A stretch of 64,000 nucleotides of DNA. It comes from Psychrosphaera saromensis (lineage in GTDB: Bacteria > Pseudomonadota > Gammaproteobacteria > Enterobacterales > Alteromonadaceae). The notes under the pieces were generated by a model. It made no database searches. It was not told where the DNA came from and was given only the letters and a program-made list of their open reading frames with translations. Below, piece by piece: positions 46,403 through 57,403 of the stretch. The stretch spans positions 1,762,824-1,826,823 of the forward strand of contig NZ_MSCH01000003.1 of NCBI RefSeq assembly GCF_002954545.1, in the 5' to 3' direction. Positions within the stretch are counted from its first letter, which is position 1, and each line of letters begins with the position of its first letter. The translations under genes and the position numbers were made by a program.

Positions 46403-46466
46403 ATTGTCTTAAATCATTCGTGATTTATCAAGACAATGTATAGGGTCATTAATTTGACCCTATTTT
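46403..46466 (+). terminator. Tandem hairpins between rpsB and tsf
   Basis: ATTGTCTT-AAATCA-TTCG-TGATTT-ATC-AAGACAAT (46403-46437; UUCG tetraloop) followed by TAGGGTCA-N6-TGACCCTA (46441-46462) and TTTT. The second is a plausible partial terminator that lowers tsf relative to rpsB. Confidence 0.7.
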
Positions 46467-46526
46467 CCAAATTAATAGGTTAGTGCACTTATATAAGTGC
46501 GGTAACAACAATGTGAGGATACCCTT

Positions 46527-47378
46527 ATGGCAGTAACTGCTGCATTAGTTAAAGAACTACGTGAACGCACTGGCGCGGGCATGATGGATTGTAAGAAAGC
46601 GTTAACTGAAACTGATGGTGACATCGAGTTAGCAATTGAAAATATGCGTAAAAATGGTCAAGCTAAAGCTGCCAAAAAAGCAGGTAACATTGCTGCTGAA
46701 GGAACAATCATTATTAAAGAAAATAATGGTGTTGCTGCGCTAGTTGAAATCAACTGTCAAACAGACTTCGTTGCAAAAGACAAAAACTTCTTAGCATTCG
46801 CTAATGCAGTTGCTGACGCTGCGATTGCTTCTACAACGACTATTGAAGCTCTTCAAGCTGAATTTGAAGAAGCTCGTGTAACTCTAGTTACAAAAATTGG
46901 TGAAAACATCAATGTTCGTCGTCTTCAATACATTGAAGGTACTGCACTAGCATCATACCGTCACGGTGATAAGATTGGTGTTGTTGTAGCTGGTGAAGCT
47001 GACGCTGAAACACTTAAGCACATTGCAATGCACGTAGCTGCAAGCAAGCCTGAGTTTGTTAACCCAAGCGACGTTCCTGCTGAAGTTGTTGAAAAAGAAA
47101 AACAAATCCAAATCGAAATCGCGATGAATGAAGGCAAGCCTGCTGAAATCGCTGAAAAAATGGTTATTGGTCGCATGAAGAAATTTACTGGTGAGGTTTC
47201 TCTTACTGGTCAAGCATTCATCATGGAACCTAAGAAAACTGTTGGCGATATCCTTAAAGAAAAAGGCGCTACAGTAACTTCATTTGTTCGTTTAGAAGTT
47301 GGTGAAGGTATCGAGAAGAAATCTGAAGATTTCGCTGCTGAAGTAGAAGCTCAAATTGCTGCTGCTAAAAAAGCATAA
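46527..47378 (+). CDS. tsf: Translation elongation factor Ts
   Basis: Nucleotide-exchange factor for EF-Tu. 283 residues. [20 protein letters not shown] is the N-terminal signature with the TGAGMMDCK motif, then [18 protein letters not shown] (TDFV contact to EF-Tu) and the duplicated core; [11 protein letters not shown] and the coiled segment follow. TGTGAGGA ribosome site. Co-transcribed with rpsB. Confidence 0.99.
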   Translation: MAVTAALVKELRERTGAGMMDCKKALTETDGDIELAIENMRKNGQAKAAKKAGNIAAEGTIIIKENNGVAALVEINCQTDFVAKDKNFLAFANAVADAAIASTTTIEALQAEFEEARVTLVTKIGENINVRRLQYIEGTALASYRHGDKIGVVVAGEADAETLKHIAMHVAASKPEFVNPSDVPAEVVEKEKQIQIEIAMNEGKPAEIAEKMVIGRMKKFTGEVSLTGQAFIMEPKKTVGDILKEKGATVTSFVRLEVGEGIEKKSEDFAAEVEAQIAAAKKA

Positions 47379-47402
47379 TTTCTAAAAGAAATTGCTCTAT
47401 TA

Positions 47403-47430
47403 AAAAAACCGCACTAATGTGCGGTTTTTT
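47403..47430 (+). terminator. Terminator after tsf
   Basis: AAAAAACCGCAC-TAAT-GTGCGGTTTTTT, perfect 12-bp stem with T run. Confidence 0.95.
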
Positions 47431-47538
47431 ATTGACTAAATTTTATAAAATAGAAAACTAGCTTTTGTATTATCTATAAAAATCACCTAGAATACGCGGC
47501 AATTTGCACCTCTAGACAATTCATCACTCGGGAGATAT

Positions 47539-48273
47539 ATGAGCACAAAACCGGTTTACAGACGTATTTTATTAAAACTAAGTGGTGAGGCATTGTGCGG
47601 GGATGACGGTTTTGGTATCGATCCAAAAGTGTTGGACCGTATGGCTCAAGAGATAAAAGAATTAGTTGAAAAAGACGTACAAGTTGGCGTGGTACTCGGT
47701 GGTGGTAATATTTTCCGTGGAGCTCCATTGGCTGAAGCAGGAATGAATAGAGTAGTTGGCGACCATATGGGTATGTTAGCAACTGTTATGAATGGACTTG
47801 CAATGCGAGACGCGCTGCACAGAGCACATGTTAATGCTCGATTAATGTCAGCTATCCCATTAAAAGGTGTGTGTGACGATTATTCTTGGGCTGAAGGCAT
47901 AAGCTTATTAAAAAGTGGCCGTGTTGTGATTTTTGCCGCAGGAACCGGTAATCCATTTTTTACAACTGACTCTGCTGCATGTTTACGCGGTATTGAAATA
48001 GAAGCTGATGTTATTTTAAAGGCGACTAAAGTTGATGGCATCTACTCAGATGATCCAGTTAAAAATCCTGATGCTGAATTATATCGTCAGCTTTCCTATG
48101 ACGAAGTTATAGAAAAAGAATTAAAAGTTATGGACTTAGCCGCGTTTACACTAGCGCGCGACCATAACACTCCAATCTGTGTTTTTAATATGAATAAACC
48201 TGGTGCACTTAAACGTGTAATTTTAGGTGAAGATGAAGGCACAATTGTTTCAAATAAAGCAAAACCAGAATAA
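47539..48273 (+). CDS. pyrH: UMP kinase
   Basis: Phosphorylates UMP to UDP; hexameric amino-acid-kinase fold. 244 residues. Motifs: [54 protein letters not shown] and [25 protein letters not shown] precedes ATG. Followed by frr as in nearly all gammaproteobacteria. Confidence 0.99.
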   Translation: MSTKPVYRRILLKLSGEALCGDDGFGIDPKVLDRMAQEIKELVEKDVQVGVVLGGGNIFRGAPLAEAGMNRVVGDHMGMLATVMNGLAMRDALHRAHVNARLMSAIPLKGVCDDYSWAEGISLLKSGRVVIFAAGTGNPFFTTDSAACLRGIEIEADVILKATKVDGIYSDDPVKNPDAELYRQLSYDEVIEKELKVMDLAAFTLARDHNTPICVFNMNKPGALKRVILGEDEGTIVSNKAKPE

Positions 48274-48294
48274 ATAATCTTAAGGAATTTACTC

Positions 48295-48852
48295 GTGTTA
48301 AATGAAATTCAAAAAGACGCAACTGTAAGAATGGACAAGAGTATCGAATCTCTTCACTCTCAGTTAAATAAAATCCGTACTGGCCGCGCACATCCAAGTC
48401 TTTTAGATGGTATTCAGGTTTCTTATTACGGATCAGATACACCATTAAACCAACTTGCTAATGTGACGATTGAAGACTCTCGTACTTTGGCATTAACGGT
48501 TTTTGATAAGTCATTATGTCAAGCCGTAGAAAAAGCAATTATGATGTCTGACTTAGGGTTAAATCCTATGTCTGCAGGCACGGTTATTCGTATCCCATTA
48601 CCTATGTTAACGGAAGAGCGTCGTCGCGATTTAGTTAAAGTTGTTAAAGGTGAAGTTGAAGGCGGACGTGTTGCAGTACGTAACATTCGTCGTGATGCGA
48701 ACGGCGATATTAAATCTTTATTAAAAGATAAAGAGATTTCTGAAGATGAAGCGCGTCAATCAGAAGATGAAATTCAAAAAATCACAGATGCTAAAATGAA
48801 AGTTATTGATGGTATGTTGGCTGTGAAAGAAAAAGAGTTAATGGAAATATAA
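48295..48852 (+). CDS. frr: Ribosome recycling factor
   Basis: Splits post-termination ribosomes with EF-G. 185 residues, standard. [20 protein letters not shown] and [20 protein letters not shown] are diagnostic, plus [19 protein letters not shown]. Start is GTG 48295 after AAGGA. In E. coli dxr comes next; here uppS follows and dxr is after cdsA. Confidence 0.98.
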   Translation: MLNEIQKDATVRMDKSIESLHSQLNKIRTGRAHPSLLDGIQVSYYGSDTPLNQLANVTIEDSRTLALTVFDKSLCQAVEKAIMMSDLGLNPMSAGTVIRIPLPMLTEERRRDLVKVVKGEVEGGRVAVRNIRRDANGDIKSLLKDKEISEDEARQSEDEIQKITDAKMKVIDGMLAVKEKELMEI

Positions 48853-48882
48853 ATTCATTAACGAGAATTTAAGTTAGAAAGT

Positions 48883-48917
48883 CAAAACGCCGTGATAATA
48901 CATAACGCGGCGTTTTG
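48883..48917 (+). terminator. Terminator between frr and uppS
   Basis: CAAAACGCCGTG-N11-CGCGGCGTTTTG, 12-bp stem with one G:U, followed by TTATTTATT. Likely partial. Confidence 0.75.
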
Positions 48918-48937
48918 TTATTTATTGAGAGAGTTAA

Positions 48938-49699
48938 ATGGCAAAAGTTGATGTCGCAGACCAAGTGCTAGAATTCTATTCAGAATCAATACCACAACAC
49001 GTAGGTATTATTATGGATGGAAATGGTCGTTGGGCACAGCAAAAAGGAATGCCAAGAGTCTACGGTCATAAGAAGGGCGTAGATGCGGTAAGAGAGGCGG
49101 TTAAATTTTCTCGTAAAGTGGGAATTAAATCGTTAACCTTGTTTGCTTTTTCAAGCGAAAATTGGAAACGACCGGAAGATGAAGTTTCAGGCTTAATGGA
49201 ACTGTTCATGTTGGTATTAACTCGAGAAGTAAAAACCTTACATAAAAACAATGTTAGGTTGAAAATTGTCGGTGATCTAGATGGGTTTAGTAAATCCATT
49301 CAAGATAAAGTAGTATCAGCTCATGAGTTGACAAAAGATAACACTGGATTGATATTAAACGTAGCTGCCAACTATGGTGGACGTTGGGATATAGTTCAGG
49401 CTTCTAAGATATTAGCTGAGAAAGTTAAGTCAAATGAACTTAACTCGGGTGATATAACAGAAGAATTATTTGATAGTGTTACCTCGTTCTCAGATCAAGC
49501 TCCATTAGATTTAATGATCAGAACGGGTGGGGAAATGAGAATTAGTAACTTTTTACTGTGGCAAGCGGCCTACGCAGAGTTATATTTTACGCCGCTATAT
49601 TGGCCTGATTTTAAAGATCAAACCTTTGCACAGGCTATAGAATCTTTTGCTGGAACAGAGAGACGATTTGGTCTAACTGGCGAACAAGTAAAAGATTAA
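48938..49699 (+). CDS. uppS: Undecaprenyl diphosphate synthase
   Basis: cis-prenyltransferase making the C55 lipid carrier for peptidoglycan and O antigen. 253 residues. Catalytic D27 in [41 protein letters not shown], and [20 protein letters not shown] complete the family set. Starts the uppS-cdsA-dxr-rseP-bamA envelope string. Confidence 0.98.
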   Translation: MAKVDVADQVLEFYSESIPQHVGIIMDGNGRWAQQKGMPRVYGHKKGVDAVREAVKFSRKVGIKSLTLFAFSSENWKRPEDEVSGLMELFMLVLTREVKTLHKNNVRLKIVGDLDGFSKSIQDKVVSAHELTKDNTGLILNVAANYGGRWDIVQASKILAEKVKSNELNSGDITEELFDSVTSFSDQAPLDLMIRTGGEMRISNFLLWQAAYAELYFTPLYWPDFKDQTFAQAIESFAGTERRFGLTGEQVKD

Positions 49700-49725
49700 T
49701 TTTAATTTATTAGTAGGGTTTCAGT

Positions 49726-50592
49726 TTGTTAAAACAACGAATTACCACAGCCATCGTTTTGGGCGTCATCTTATTGGCTATTTTGTTCTATGTGCCAATG
49801 GAAGTATTCACTTGGTTAGCTTTAGCAATATTTGGTTATGGCGCTTATGAGTGGAGTAAATTAGCTGAAATAAAAAGTAAAGTTAATCAGCTTGTGTATT
49901 CTGCAGGTTTGATGGGCGTCGGTGGTGCTATCTACCTGCTTTATTTAGACTCTAGTTTATGGACACTCACTGGCAGTCTGACAGAAAAAAATTATAACCT
50001 GATGTTTATTGCCTGTATTTGGTGGGCGATAAGTTCAGTGCTAGTACTTATTTACCCTAGAGGCAAACGAGTATGGCAACACAATTGTATCGTAAAATCT
50101 TCATTTGGTTATTTCACTCTAATTCCAGCCTGGTTAGCGTTAGTCACTCTACGAGAATGGGATCACGCTATTAACTTCAATGCTGGTGCTTGGTTAGCTT
50201 TATTTGTTTTTGGTATTGTATGGGCTGCCGACGTAGGCGCTTATTTCTCTGGCAAACGTTTTGGTGCACGTAAGTTGATGCCAAATGTTAGTCCAGGTAA
50301 AACCATTGAAGGCTTTATTGGCGGTATTGTTGCTGTTGTGATCTTAACGTTAGTCGTTTTGTGGAACCAAAATGTGTCTTTTGAAAATTGGCCTGTGATG
50401 ATCATTTGTTGTGTTGTCATTGGTGTTATTTCAGCGTTTGGGGACTTAAGCGAAAGCATGTTGAAACGCGATGCAGGGATAAAAGACAGTGGGAATATTT
50501 TCCCAGGCCATGGTGGTTTACTGGATAGAATTGATTCATTAACTGCAGCTATGCCTGTGTTTTTGGTCTTTTTTACTCACTACTACAATTAA
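49726..50592 (+). CDS. cdsA: Phosphatidate cytidylyltransferase
   Basis: Integral membrane enzyme making CDP-diacylglycerol, the precursor of all phospholipids. 288 residues, about eight membrane segments. Signature near the C terminus: GDLSESMLKRDAGIKDSG, FPGHGGLLDRIDS, with PGKTIEGFIGG before it. Start is TTG 49726, supported by alignment of the N terminus (LKQRITTAIVLG) to the family; the ribosome site is weak. Confidence 0.96.
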   Translation: MLKQRITTAIVLGVILLAILFYVPMEVFTWLALAIFGYGAYEWSKLAEIKSKVNQLVYSAGLMGVGGAIYLLYLDSSLWTLTGSLTEKNYNLMFIACIWWAISSVLVLIYPRGKRVWQHNCIVKSSFGYFTLIPAWLALVTLREWDHAINFNAGAWLALFVFGIVWAADVGAYFSGKRFGARKLMPNVSPGKTIEGFIGGIVAVVILTLVVLWNQNVSFENWPVMIICCVVIGVISAFGDLSESMLKRDAGIKDSGNIFPGHGGLLDRIDSLTAAMPVFLVFFTHYYN

Positions 50593-50605
50593 TCGTTCCT
50601 CGTAT

Positions 50606-51787
50606 ATGCAAACCATTACGATACTAGGTGCTACTGGCTCAATCGGTTTATCAACACTGGATGTTATAAAAAGACATCCCGATAAATTTGATCTCTATGC
50701 CATTACAGGTAATACAAATGTATTAGGCATGATTGAATTGTGTCAGCAATATAAACCTAGTATTGCCGTTATGGCTGATGAAAAAAGCGCTCAGCAATTA
50801 CATGAACAATTAAAAACGTTAGGCTCTAATGTCGACGTGTTATCTGGAACTGACGGTTTATTACAAGTTTGCTCAGAGCCAAAAGTGACCACCGTAATGG
50901 CGGCCATTGTTGGTGGGGCAGGCTTACAGCCTACTTTAACCGCAGCAAAACATTCCAAACGTATATTATTAGCAAACAAAGAAGCTCTGGTAATGAGTGG
51001 CGATTTATTTTTATCAGCGGTAGCTGAAAGTAATGCCATCCTGTTGCCAGTAGATAGCGAACATAACGCAATCTTCCAAGCTATGCCGTCAAGTGTTCAA
51101 TCCGGCGGTGCATTAGTTGATGCTGGTGTTGAGAAGATACTCTTAACTGGCTCAGGTGGACCTTTCTTAACTAAGCAGTTAAACGAATTCTCTCAAATTA
51201 CACCTGAAATGGCGGTTGCTCACCCTAATTGGAGTATGGGGGCCAAAATCTCAGTTGATTCCGCTACCATGATGAACAAAGGTTTAGAGTTCATTGAAGC
51301 TAAGTTATTGTTTAATGCGAGCTTTGAACAGATTGATGTTGTGATACATCCACAAAGTATTATTCATTCAATGGTGAGTTACTCTGATGGTTCTGTGTTG
51401 GCGCAAATGGGCCAACCTGATATGCGCATTCCAATTGCCCACACTTTGTCTTTTCCTGAACGAATTGAGTCTGGTGTTAAACCTTTAGATTTTACACAAT
51501 TGGCTGACTTTAGTTTCTGCGCTCCCGATTTCTCTCGTTTCCCTAATTTAGGATTAGCATTAGAGGCATCAAAAGTCGGACAAGGCGCCACCACGGTTTT
51601 AAATGCGAGTAATGAAATAGCAGTCGCACACTTTTTAAATCGAAAAATATCATTTAACAATATCGCAACACTAAATGAATTATGTTTAGAGCAGTTAGGC
51701 TCATCTAGCCCGATAACGTTAGACGATATATTAGAATTAGATCAACAAACTAGAGAAGTCGCACTCGGCTTGATCTCCCAATTATAG
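50606..51787 (+). CDS. dxr: 1-deoxy-D-xylulose 5-phosphate reductoisomerase
   Basis: Second step of the MEP isoprenoid pathway. 393 residues. NADPH motif LGATGSIGLSTLDV at residues 6-19, ANKEALVMSG, LLPVDSEHNAIFQ (metal/substrate), TGSGGPF, HPNWSMGAKISVDSATMMNK and IHPQSIIHSMV. Fourteen bp after cdsA and ten before rseP; the gene feeds the isoprenoid units used by UppS two genes upstream. Confidence 0.98.
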   Translation: MQTITILGATGSIGLSTLDVIKRHPDKFDLYAITGNTNVLGMIELCQQYKPSIAVMADEKSAQQLHEQLKTLGSNVDVLSGTDGLLQVCSEPKVTTVMAAIVGGAGLQPTLTAAKHSKRILLANKEALVMSGDLFLSAVAESNAILLPVDSEHNAIFQAMPSSVQSGGALVDAGVEKILLTGSGGPFLTKQLNEFSQITPEMAVAHPNWSMGAKISVDSATMMNKGLEFIEAKLLFNASFEQIDVVIHPQSIIHSMVSYSDGSVLAQMGQPDMRIPIAHTLSFPERIESGVKPLDFTQLADFSFCAPDFSRFPNLGLALEASKVGQGATTVLNASNEIAVAHFLNRKISFNNIATLNELCLEQLGSSSPITLDDILELDQQTREVALGLISQL

Positions 51788-51796
51788 AGGTTATTT

Positions 51797-53140
51797 TTGA
51801 CAGGCTTTATCTGGAATCTATTTAGTTTTATCTTAGCATTAGGTATTTTGGTATTCATTCACGAATATGGCCATTACTGGGTTGCTAAGAAAAACGGCAT
51901 CAAGGTATTAAAATTTGCAGTTGGATTTGGTAAGCCAATTTATACCTGGCGTAACAAGTCTGGCACTGACTTTGTGGTGGGCATTATTCCATTAGGTGGT
52001 TACGTTCGTATGTTAGACGAGCGTATTGATGAAGTATTACCGCAAGATAAGCTAACTGCTTTTAATAATAAAACCGTATTAGAAAGAATCGCTGTTATCG
52101 CCGCAGGGCCTATGGCCAATTTCATTTTTGCCATTGTGGTTTTGTTTGCTGTATTTATGATGGGTGGCAAAGCCGTAAAACCTGTTGTTGGCAAAGTTGA
52201 TGAATCGTCTATTGCTGCAAATTCAGGTGTTATGGCCAATGATGTTATTTTATCGATTGATGGACAAGAGACATCAAGTTGGGAAAGTGCAAATTTCGCA
52301 TTAATTGAACAAGTTGGAAAAGAGTCGTTTGACTTAATAGTTGAACGAAACAACGACCAGACAAATTTATTAGTTAAAGCTAATGGTTGGGGAATTGAAG
52401 ATGGACAAGTTCTAAAAGGGCTTGGAATTCAACCTTACAGACCAACACCTTTGCTAACACTTGCTCTTATTGCTGAAGGCTCTCCAGCTCAAGTTGGTGG
52501 CTTGCTAGTGCATGATAAATTATTGTCAATCAACGGGATAGCTTTATCAGGATGGCAAGAAGCAACTGAAATAATAGCTAGCAACGCAGAAAAAGCGATG
52601 ACGGTTATTATTGATAGAAATGGACAAAATTTAACCTTAAGTATTACACCAGAGAATAGACCAACAAAAGATGGATTTAGCCAAGGTTATTTAGGCGTTG
52701 CACCTGATGTAGAGAATTGGCCAAAAGGCTATGTATTTGATGTTCAATATGGTATTTTTCCTGCATTGAAAAAATCAGTTGAACAGACTTGGTTATTTAT
52801 TAGCCTAACTTTTCAAATGGTTGGAAAATTAGTTACTGGTGATATTGGATTAAACAACTTAAGTGGTCCGATTTCAATTGCTCAAGGTGCTGGACAAAGC
52901 GCTGAGAGTGGCTTAGTTAACTTTCTTAAATTTCTTGCATTAATTAGTATAAATCTAGGTGTCGTCAATCTTTTACCATTACCTGTATTGGACGGTGGGC
53001 ACTTAATGTATTTTATTATTGAACTAATTCGCGGTAAACCTGTCTCTGAGAGGGTGCAAGAAATGGGCTTCAAAATCGGAGCATTTATATTAATGATGAT
53101 AATGGGTATCGCCATTATTAATGATTTTGGTCGGTTGTAA
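51797..53140 (+). CDS. rseP: Sigma-E site-2 protease RseP
   Basis: Intramembrane zinc protease that cuts RseA to release sigma-E and removes signal-peptide remnants. 447 residues. HEYGH at residues 22-26 in the first membrane helix, tandem PDZ domains (~110-200 and ~205-290), and the second active-site motif NLLPLPVLDGGHLMYF near residue 395. Start is TTG 51797 with GAGG upstream. Next to bamA, whose product sigma-E monitors. Confidence 0.97.
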   Translation: MTGFIWNLFSFILALGILVFIHEYGHYWVAKKNGIKVLKFAVGFGKPIYTWRNKSGTDFVVGIIPLGGYVRMLDERIDEVLPQDKLTAFNNKTVLERIAVIAAGPMANFIFAIVVLFAVFMMGGKAVKPVVGKVDESSIAANSGVMANDVILSIDGQETSSWESANFALIEQVGKESFDLIVERNNDQTNLLVKANGWGIEDGQVLKGLGIQPYRPTPLLTLALIAEGSPAQVGGLLVHDKLLSINGIALSGWQEATEIIASNAEKAMTVIIDRNGQNLTLSITPENRPTKDGFSQGYLGVAPDVENWPKGYVFDVQYGIFPALKKSVEQTWLFISLTFQMVGKLVTGDIGLNNLSGPISIAQGAGQSAESGLVNFLKFLALISINLGVVNLLPLPVLDGGHLMYFIIELIRGKPVSERVQEMGFKIGAFILMMIMGIAIINDFGRL

Positions 53141-53191
53141 ACTTACTTAATTTGGCCTGTTGTAGTCAGTAGTATTGGAATTTATAAAATA

Positions 53192-55660
53192 ATGAAACAC
53201 ATCGTAGTTAGTATTGTCCTTTTTTCTGTGAGTTGGTTTACCTCGGCAAATAGTCAAAATTTTAAAGTTCAAGATATTCAAATAACAGGTTTACAACGCG
53301 TTGCCTTAGGTGCCGCGTTAACCAATGTTCCTTTTTCTGTTGGTGATCAAGTTTCTGAATATGTGATTAGTCAATCTATTAAAGCCTTATTTAAGTCAGG
53401 TTACTTTTCTGATGTAAAGGTTTTCCGTAATGGTGATACTGTAATTTATCTTGTAACCGAGCGCCCAACGATTAGTGAAATAGAGTTTGAGGGCAATAGC
53501 GATATAAAAGATGAGCAACTGCAATCGAGTTTAGATGACAGTAATATTCGCATTGGTGAATCATTAGATAGAACCATAATTAGTAATATTGAAACTGGCC
53601 TGACAGACTTTTATCACAGCGTTGGTAAATATAATGCAACAGTTGAAGCTAAAATAACTTACCTACCAAGAAACCGTGTACGTCTTAATTTTGATTTTGA
53701 AGAAGGCGACGCTGCAAAAATTAAACAAATTAATATCGTAGGTAATAAAGTATTTACTGACGAAGAGCTGTTAACAAAAATTGAATCTAAATTTAATTTA
53801 GATTGGTGGCAGTTCACTTCCAACGACAGGTATCAAAAACAAGCTTTACAAGGTGATATTGAAATCATTCGTGATCATTATTTAGCTCGAGGTTACTTGA
53901 AGTTCGATATTGAATCTACACAAGTCTCGGTAGACCCAAATAAAGAAGCGGTTTATATCACATTTAACGTGGACGAAGATGAACCATATACAGTGACTGG
54001 TTTTGAGTTTATTGGTGATTTACTTGGGCAGGAAGAGTTTTTAACTAAAATAGTGCCTATTCAAGTTAACGAGTTATATGACGGTGATGTGATCACTTAT
54101 ACCGAAGAAATGATCACTCGATACTTATCTCGTTTTGGCTATGCCAACGCTAAAGTTCAAACTATCCCAGATTTAAATGAAGAAACCAAAGAAGTTGCAC
54201 TAACTATTTCCGTTGACCCAGGCAAACGTGTTTATGTTAAACGTATAACGTTTGAAGGCAACTTTGGTACATCAGATGAAGTCTTAAGACGTGAACTACG
54301 TCAGTTTGAAGGTTCAACCTTATCTAATGATTTACTTGAAGCATCTAAAAGTTACCTACAAAGATTAAAATATATTGAGACTGTTGATTTTATTGTTAAC
54401 GAAATACCAGGTGTCGATGATGGTGTAAATGTCGTATTTAAGATAAAAGAACAACCATCAGGCTCATTCCAGGCTGGTATATCATATGGTGACTATACTG
54501 GACTTGCGTTTAATGCAGCCATACAACAAGATAATTTCTTGGGTATGGGTAACCAAATTGGTCTATCAGTTAATACGTGGACGGCGCAACAAACCATTTC
54601 ATTAAATTATACAGATAATTACTTTACAGATGATGGTGTGAGTTTAGGTGGTCAAATTTCTTTCAGTAATTATGATGCTTCCAAAGTAAACTTAGTTTCA
54701 TATTCACAGAAAAAAGTCGTAGTTGGACCAACCTTAAGTTGGCCTGTAATGGAAAATAATCGTATTAATGTCGGATTGTATTATAACAACCTAGAGTTAT
54801 CCCAATTGCAGCCTTATGACCAAATTAAAACATTCTCTGATTCATTTTTAGACCCGAATAACCCAGATGCTAAATTTAAATTTGAAAATGTAGAAGCAAG
54901 TCTTGGTTGGAGCCGCTCTACACTTAACCGTGGCGTATTTCCATCAGATGGTTCAAGTCAATATCTAGGTATGAAAGCGTCTATACCAGGTTCAGATGTT
55001 CAATACTATAAAATTAACTTTGACTCTAAATTTTACTTTCCACTCAGTCAAAGCCATAAGTGGACTTTCTTAACGCGTTTAGAAATGAACTATGGTAACG
55101 GTTATGGCAAGTTAGATGGTAATGATCAAACACTGCCATTTTGGGAAAATATGCAACAACGTTCAACAGATTTGCGAGGATTTGAAAGTAATACTATTGG
55201 CCCTAAAGGTATAATTAGAACCAAAAGTCGTGTTGCTGGCGGACCTGATGCGTTCGGTGGTACAAGTACTGTTGTGCTTGGTGATGATTTTGATACTATA
55301 GCTACGACATATCGTGCAACTGGCGGTAATGCCTCATTCTTTGGTGGTTTAGAGCTAATAACTCCAACACCATTTTTGAGTGATGAGTTTTCAAATTCAG
55401 TAAGAACGTCATTCTTCGTTGATGCGGGGAATGTATGGGACACTGAGTTCGATTTGGATAATTATTCTAATTTATCTGACTCGCAACAAAATGTATTAAC
55501 CGATTATTCTGACCCTGGGACTTATAGATCGTCAGCTGGGATGTCAATACAATGGTTATCCCCAATGGGACCTATGGTCTTTACTTGGTCTAAACCAATT
55601 AAACAATATGACGGTGATGAACACGAATTTTTCAGCTTTAACATTGGAACCACTTTTTAA
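53192..55660 (+). CDS. bamA: Outer-membrane protein assembly factor BamA
   Basis: Core of the BAM complex. 822 residues. Signal peptide (cleavage near TSANS, ~20), five POTRA domains (~22-430; e.g. FKVQDIQITGLQRVALGAAL, ISEIEFEGNSDIKDEQL, KQINIVGNKVFTDEELL) and a 16-strand barrel ending in FNIGTTF with terminal aromatic residue as required for its own insertion. RGFESNTIGPKG corresponds to the conserved VRGF loop-6 motif, with L in place of V. Confidence 0.98.
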   Translation: MKHIVVSIVLFSVSWFTSANSQNFKVQDIQITGLQRVALGAALTNVPFSVGDQVSEYVISQSIKALFKSGYFSDVKVFRNGDTVIYLVTERPTISEIEFEGNSDIKDEQLQSSLDDSNIRIGESLDRTIISNIETGLTDFYHSVGKYNATVEAKITYLPRNRVRLNFDFEEGDAAKIKQINIVGNKVFTDEELLTKIESKFNLDWWQFTSNDRYQKQALQGDIEIIRDHYLARGYLKFDIESTQVSVDPNKEAVYITFNVDEDEPYTVTGFEFIGDLLGQEEFLTKIVPIQVNELYDGDVITYTEEMITRYLSRFGYANAKVQTIPDLNEETKEVALTISVDPGKRVYVKRITFEGNFGTSDEVLRRELRQFEGSTLSNDLLEASKSYLQRLKYIETVDFIVNEIPGVDDGVNVVFKIKEQPSGSFQAGISYGDYTGLAFNAAIQQDNFLGMGNQIGLSVNTWTAQQTISLNYTDNYFTDDGVSLGGQISFSNYDASKVNLVSYSQKKVVVGPTLSWPVMENNRINVGLYYNNLELSQLQPYDQIKTFSDSFLDPNNPDAKFKFENVEASLGWSRSTLNRGVFPSDGSSQYLGMKASIPGSDVQYYKINFDSKFYFPLSQSHKWTFLTRLEMNYGNGYGKLDGNDQTLPFWENMQQRSTDLRGFESNTIGPKGIIRTKSRVAGGPDAFGGTSTVVLGDDFDTIATTYRATGGNASFFGGLELITPTPFLSDEFSNSVRTSFFVDAGNVWDTEFDLDNYSNLSDSQQNVLTDYSDPGTYRSSAGMSIQWLSPMGPMVFTWSKPIKQYDGDEHEFFSFNIGTTF

Positions 55661-55692
55661 TTAAAGGTCCTACAATATTTATGGAGTATAAA

Positions 55693-56199
55693 ATGACAAT
55701 AACAAAAAAAGCTTTATTAGGATTAGTTGCAGGTATTTTCTTTTCGGCCTCAGCGTTCGCTGAAACAATGGCTGTGGTAAATATGCAATTAGTAGCAAGC
55801 AAAATTCCACAAACTGCGGCAATGCAACAAACATTGACTAATGAATTTGCTGGTGCGACTGAAGAAATTCAAAAGCTTGAAAGTGATATTAAATTCAACA
55901 TGGAAAAGTTCCAACGTGAATCTATGACAATGAGTGATGAGCAAAAAACAACTTTACGTACTCAAGTTGAAGAATTACAGAAAGCATATCAAGCTAAAGC
56001 ACAGCCATTAGAGCAACAAATACGTCGTCGTCAAACGGAAGAACGTAATAAGATTTTCGCTCTAATTCAACAAGCTATCTCTGCTGTTGCAGCAGAAGAT
56101 AAGATAGATGTTGTATTAAATGCACAAAGCTTAGCATTTGCTAAACCTGAATTAGATATTTCAGAAAAAGTAGCTGCGAAAGTTAGTAAATTAAATTAA
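55693..56199 (+). CDS. skp: Periplasmic chaperone Skp/OmpH
   Basis: Holds unfolded outer-membrane proteins for BamA. 168 residues from ATG 55693, 8 nt after GGAG; the upstream ATG 55681 overlaps that site. Signal peptide with cleavage after ASAFA (~24), then the long coiled tentacles (EEIQKLESDIKFNMEKFQRE ... LEQQIRRRQTEERNKIF) typical of OmpH. Between bamA and lpxD as usual; ends at a terminator. Confidence 0.96.
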   Translation: MTITKKALLGLVAGIFFSASAFAETMAVVNMQLVASKIPQTAAMQQTLTNEFAGATEEIQKLESDIKFNMEKFQRESMTMSDEQKTTLRTQVEELQKAYQAKAQPLEQQIRRRQTEERNKIFALIQQAISAVAAEDKIDVVLNAQSLAFAKPELDISEKVAAKVSKLN

Positions 56200-56227
56200 T
56201 CTAACTTTAATTTAAAAAGTACATTTT

Positions 56228-56260
56228 AAAACCCACTATAGCTCTATAGTGGGTTTTTTT
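56228..56260 (+). terminator. Terminator after skp
   Basis: AAAACCCACTATAG-CT-CTATAGTGGGTTTT, 14-bp stem plus T run. Confidence 0.94.
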
Positions 56261-56325
56261 AATTTATACAGCATACTAAATCAATTAGAGTATTATATTG
56301 CCCGTTGAGCATTAGAGGAGCGTTT

Positions 56326-57363
56326 ATGTCATATCAGTTACAACAACTCGCAAAAAAAATTACAGAGCTTTCAGGTATTACCGTGGAGATTGTTGGAGAC
56401 CCAACAACAAACATAGATAAAATCTCGACTATAGATAAAGCGGGTAGCAAAGACATTACATTTTTAGCAAATGCTAAATACAAAAAACACCTAGAGAATT
56501 GCTCAGCAGGTGCTGTGATCCTTGCAGAGAGTGAACTCGATGCATGGTCAGGCTCTGCATTAGTTATGTCAAATCCATACGTGGGTTTTGCGGTCGTTGC
56601 ACAGGTTTTGGATAATACGCCACAACAGCCAATGAATATTCATCCATCCGCGGTGGTTTCTTCTACCGCTAAAGTGTCTAAGAATTGTTCGATTGCAGCT
56701 AATGCTGTGGTTGAAGATGATGCGGTTATTGGTGAAAACGTACAGATCGGAGCAGGTTGCTTTGTCGGTCGGGGTACAATGCTCGGCGATAACTCAAGAG
56801 TGTGGCCAAATACTACGATTTATCACGGTGTTACATTAGGTAAAAACTGTACCGTACATTCCAATAGTGTAATAGGTGCAGACGGTTTTGGATACGCTCC
56901 ACAGTCAATTGATGGCGACCAGCATTGGATTAAAATCCCTCAGCTAGGTGGCGTCACTATTGGTGACAATACCGAAATCGGAGCCTCAACAACAATTGAC
57001 CGTGGTGCAATTGACGATACAGTTATTGGTCAAGGTGTGATCATAGATAACCAAATTCAGATTGGTCACAACGTATCAATTGGTGATTACACCGCAATTG
57101 CTGCGGGCACTATGATAGCGGGTAGCACTAAAATTGGTCGTAATGTGACTATAGGTGGCGTTTGCGCTATCAGTGGTCACCTTACCATTGTCGATAAAGC
57201 GTTTATCACAGGTAGAAGCTTTGTTATGAAAGATATTAAAGAAGTTGGGGTTTATTCTTCAGGAATGCCGGCAACAACAAATAAAGAATGGCGCAATAAT
57301 ACGGCTCGATACAGAAAACTCACTGAGTTATTTGACCGAGTTAAAAAATTAGAAAATAAGTAA
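56326..57363 (+). CDS. lpxD: UDP-3-O-acylglucosamine N-acyltransferase
   Basis: Third step of lipid A synthesis. 345 residues from ATG 56326 ([17 protein letters not shown]), preceded by GAGGAG; the in-frame TTG at 56305 is upstream of that site. N-terminal uridine-binding domain, then a long left-handed beta-helix of hexapeptide repeats with catalytic histidine in [10 protein letters not shown] and GADGFGYAP, and a C-terminal helical tail. Confidence 0.98.
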   Translation: MSYQLQQLAKKITELSGITVEIVGDPTTNIDKISTIDKAGSKDITFLANAKYKKHLENCSAGAVILAESELDAWSGSALVMSNPYVGFAVVAQVLDNTPQQPMNIHPSAVVSSTAKVSKNCSIAANAVVEDDAVIGENVQIGAGCFVGRGTMLGDNSRVWPNTTIYHGVTLGKNCTVHSNSVIGADGFGYAPQSIDGDQHWIKIPQLGGVTIGDNTEIGASTTIDRGAIDDTVIGQGVIIDNQIQIGHNVSIGDYTAIAAGTMIAGSTKIGRNVTIGGVCAISGHLTIVDKAFITGRSFVMKDIKEVGVYSSGMPATTNKEWRNNTARYRKLTELFDRVKKLENK

Positions 57364-57403
57364 TGTGGTCAGAATGCCTGAGCACATATAAAAGGAGATT
57401 GCC

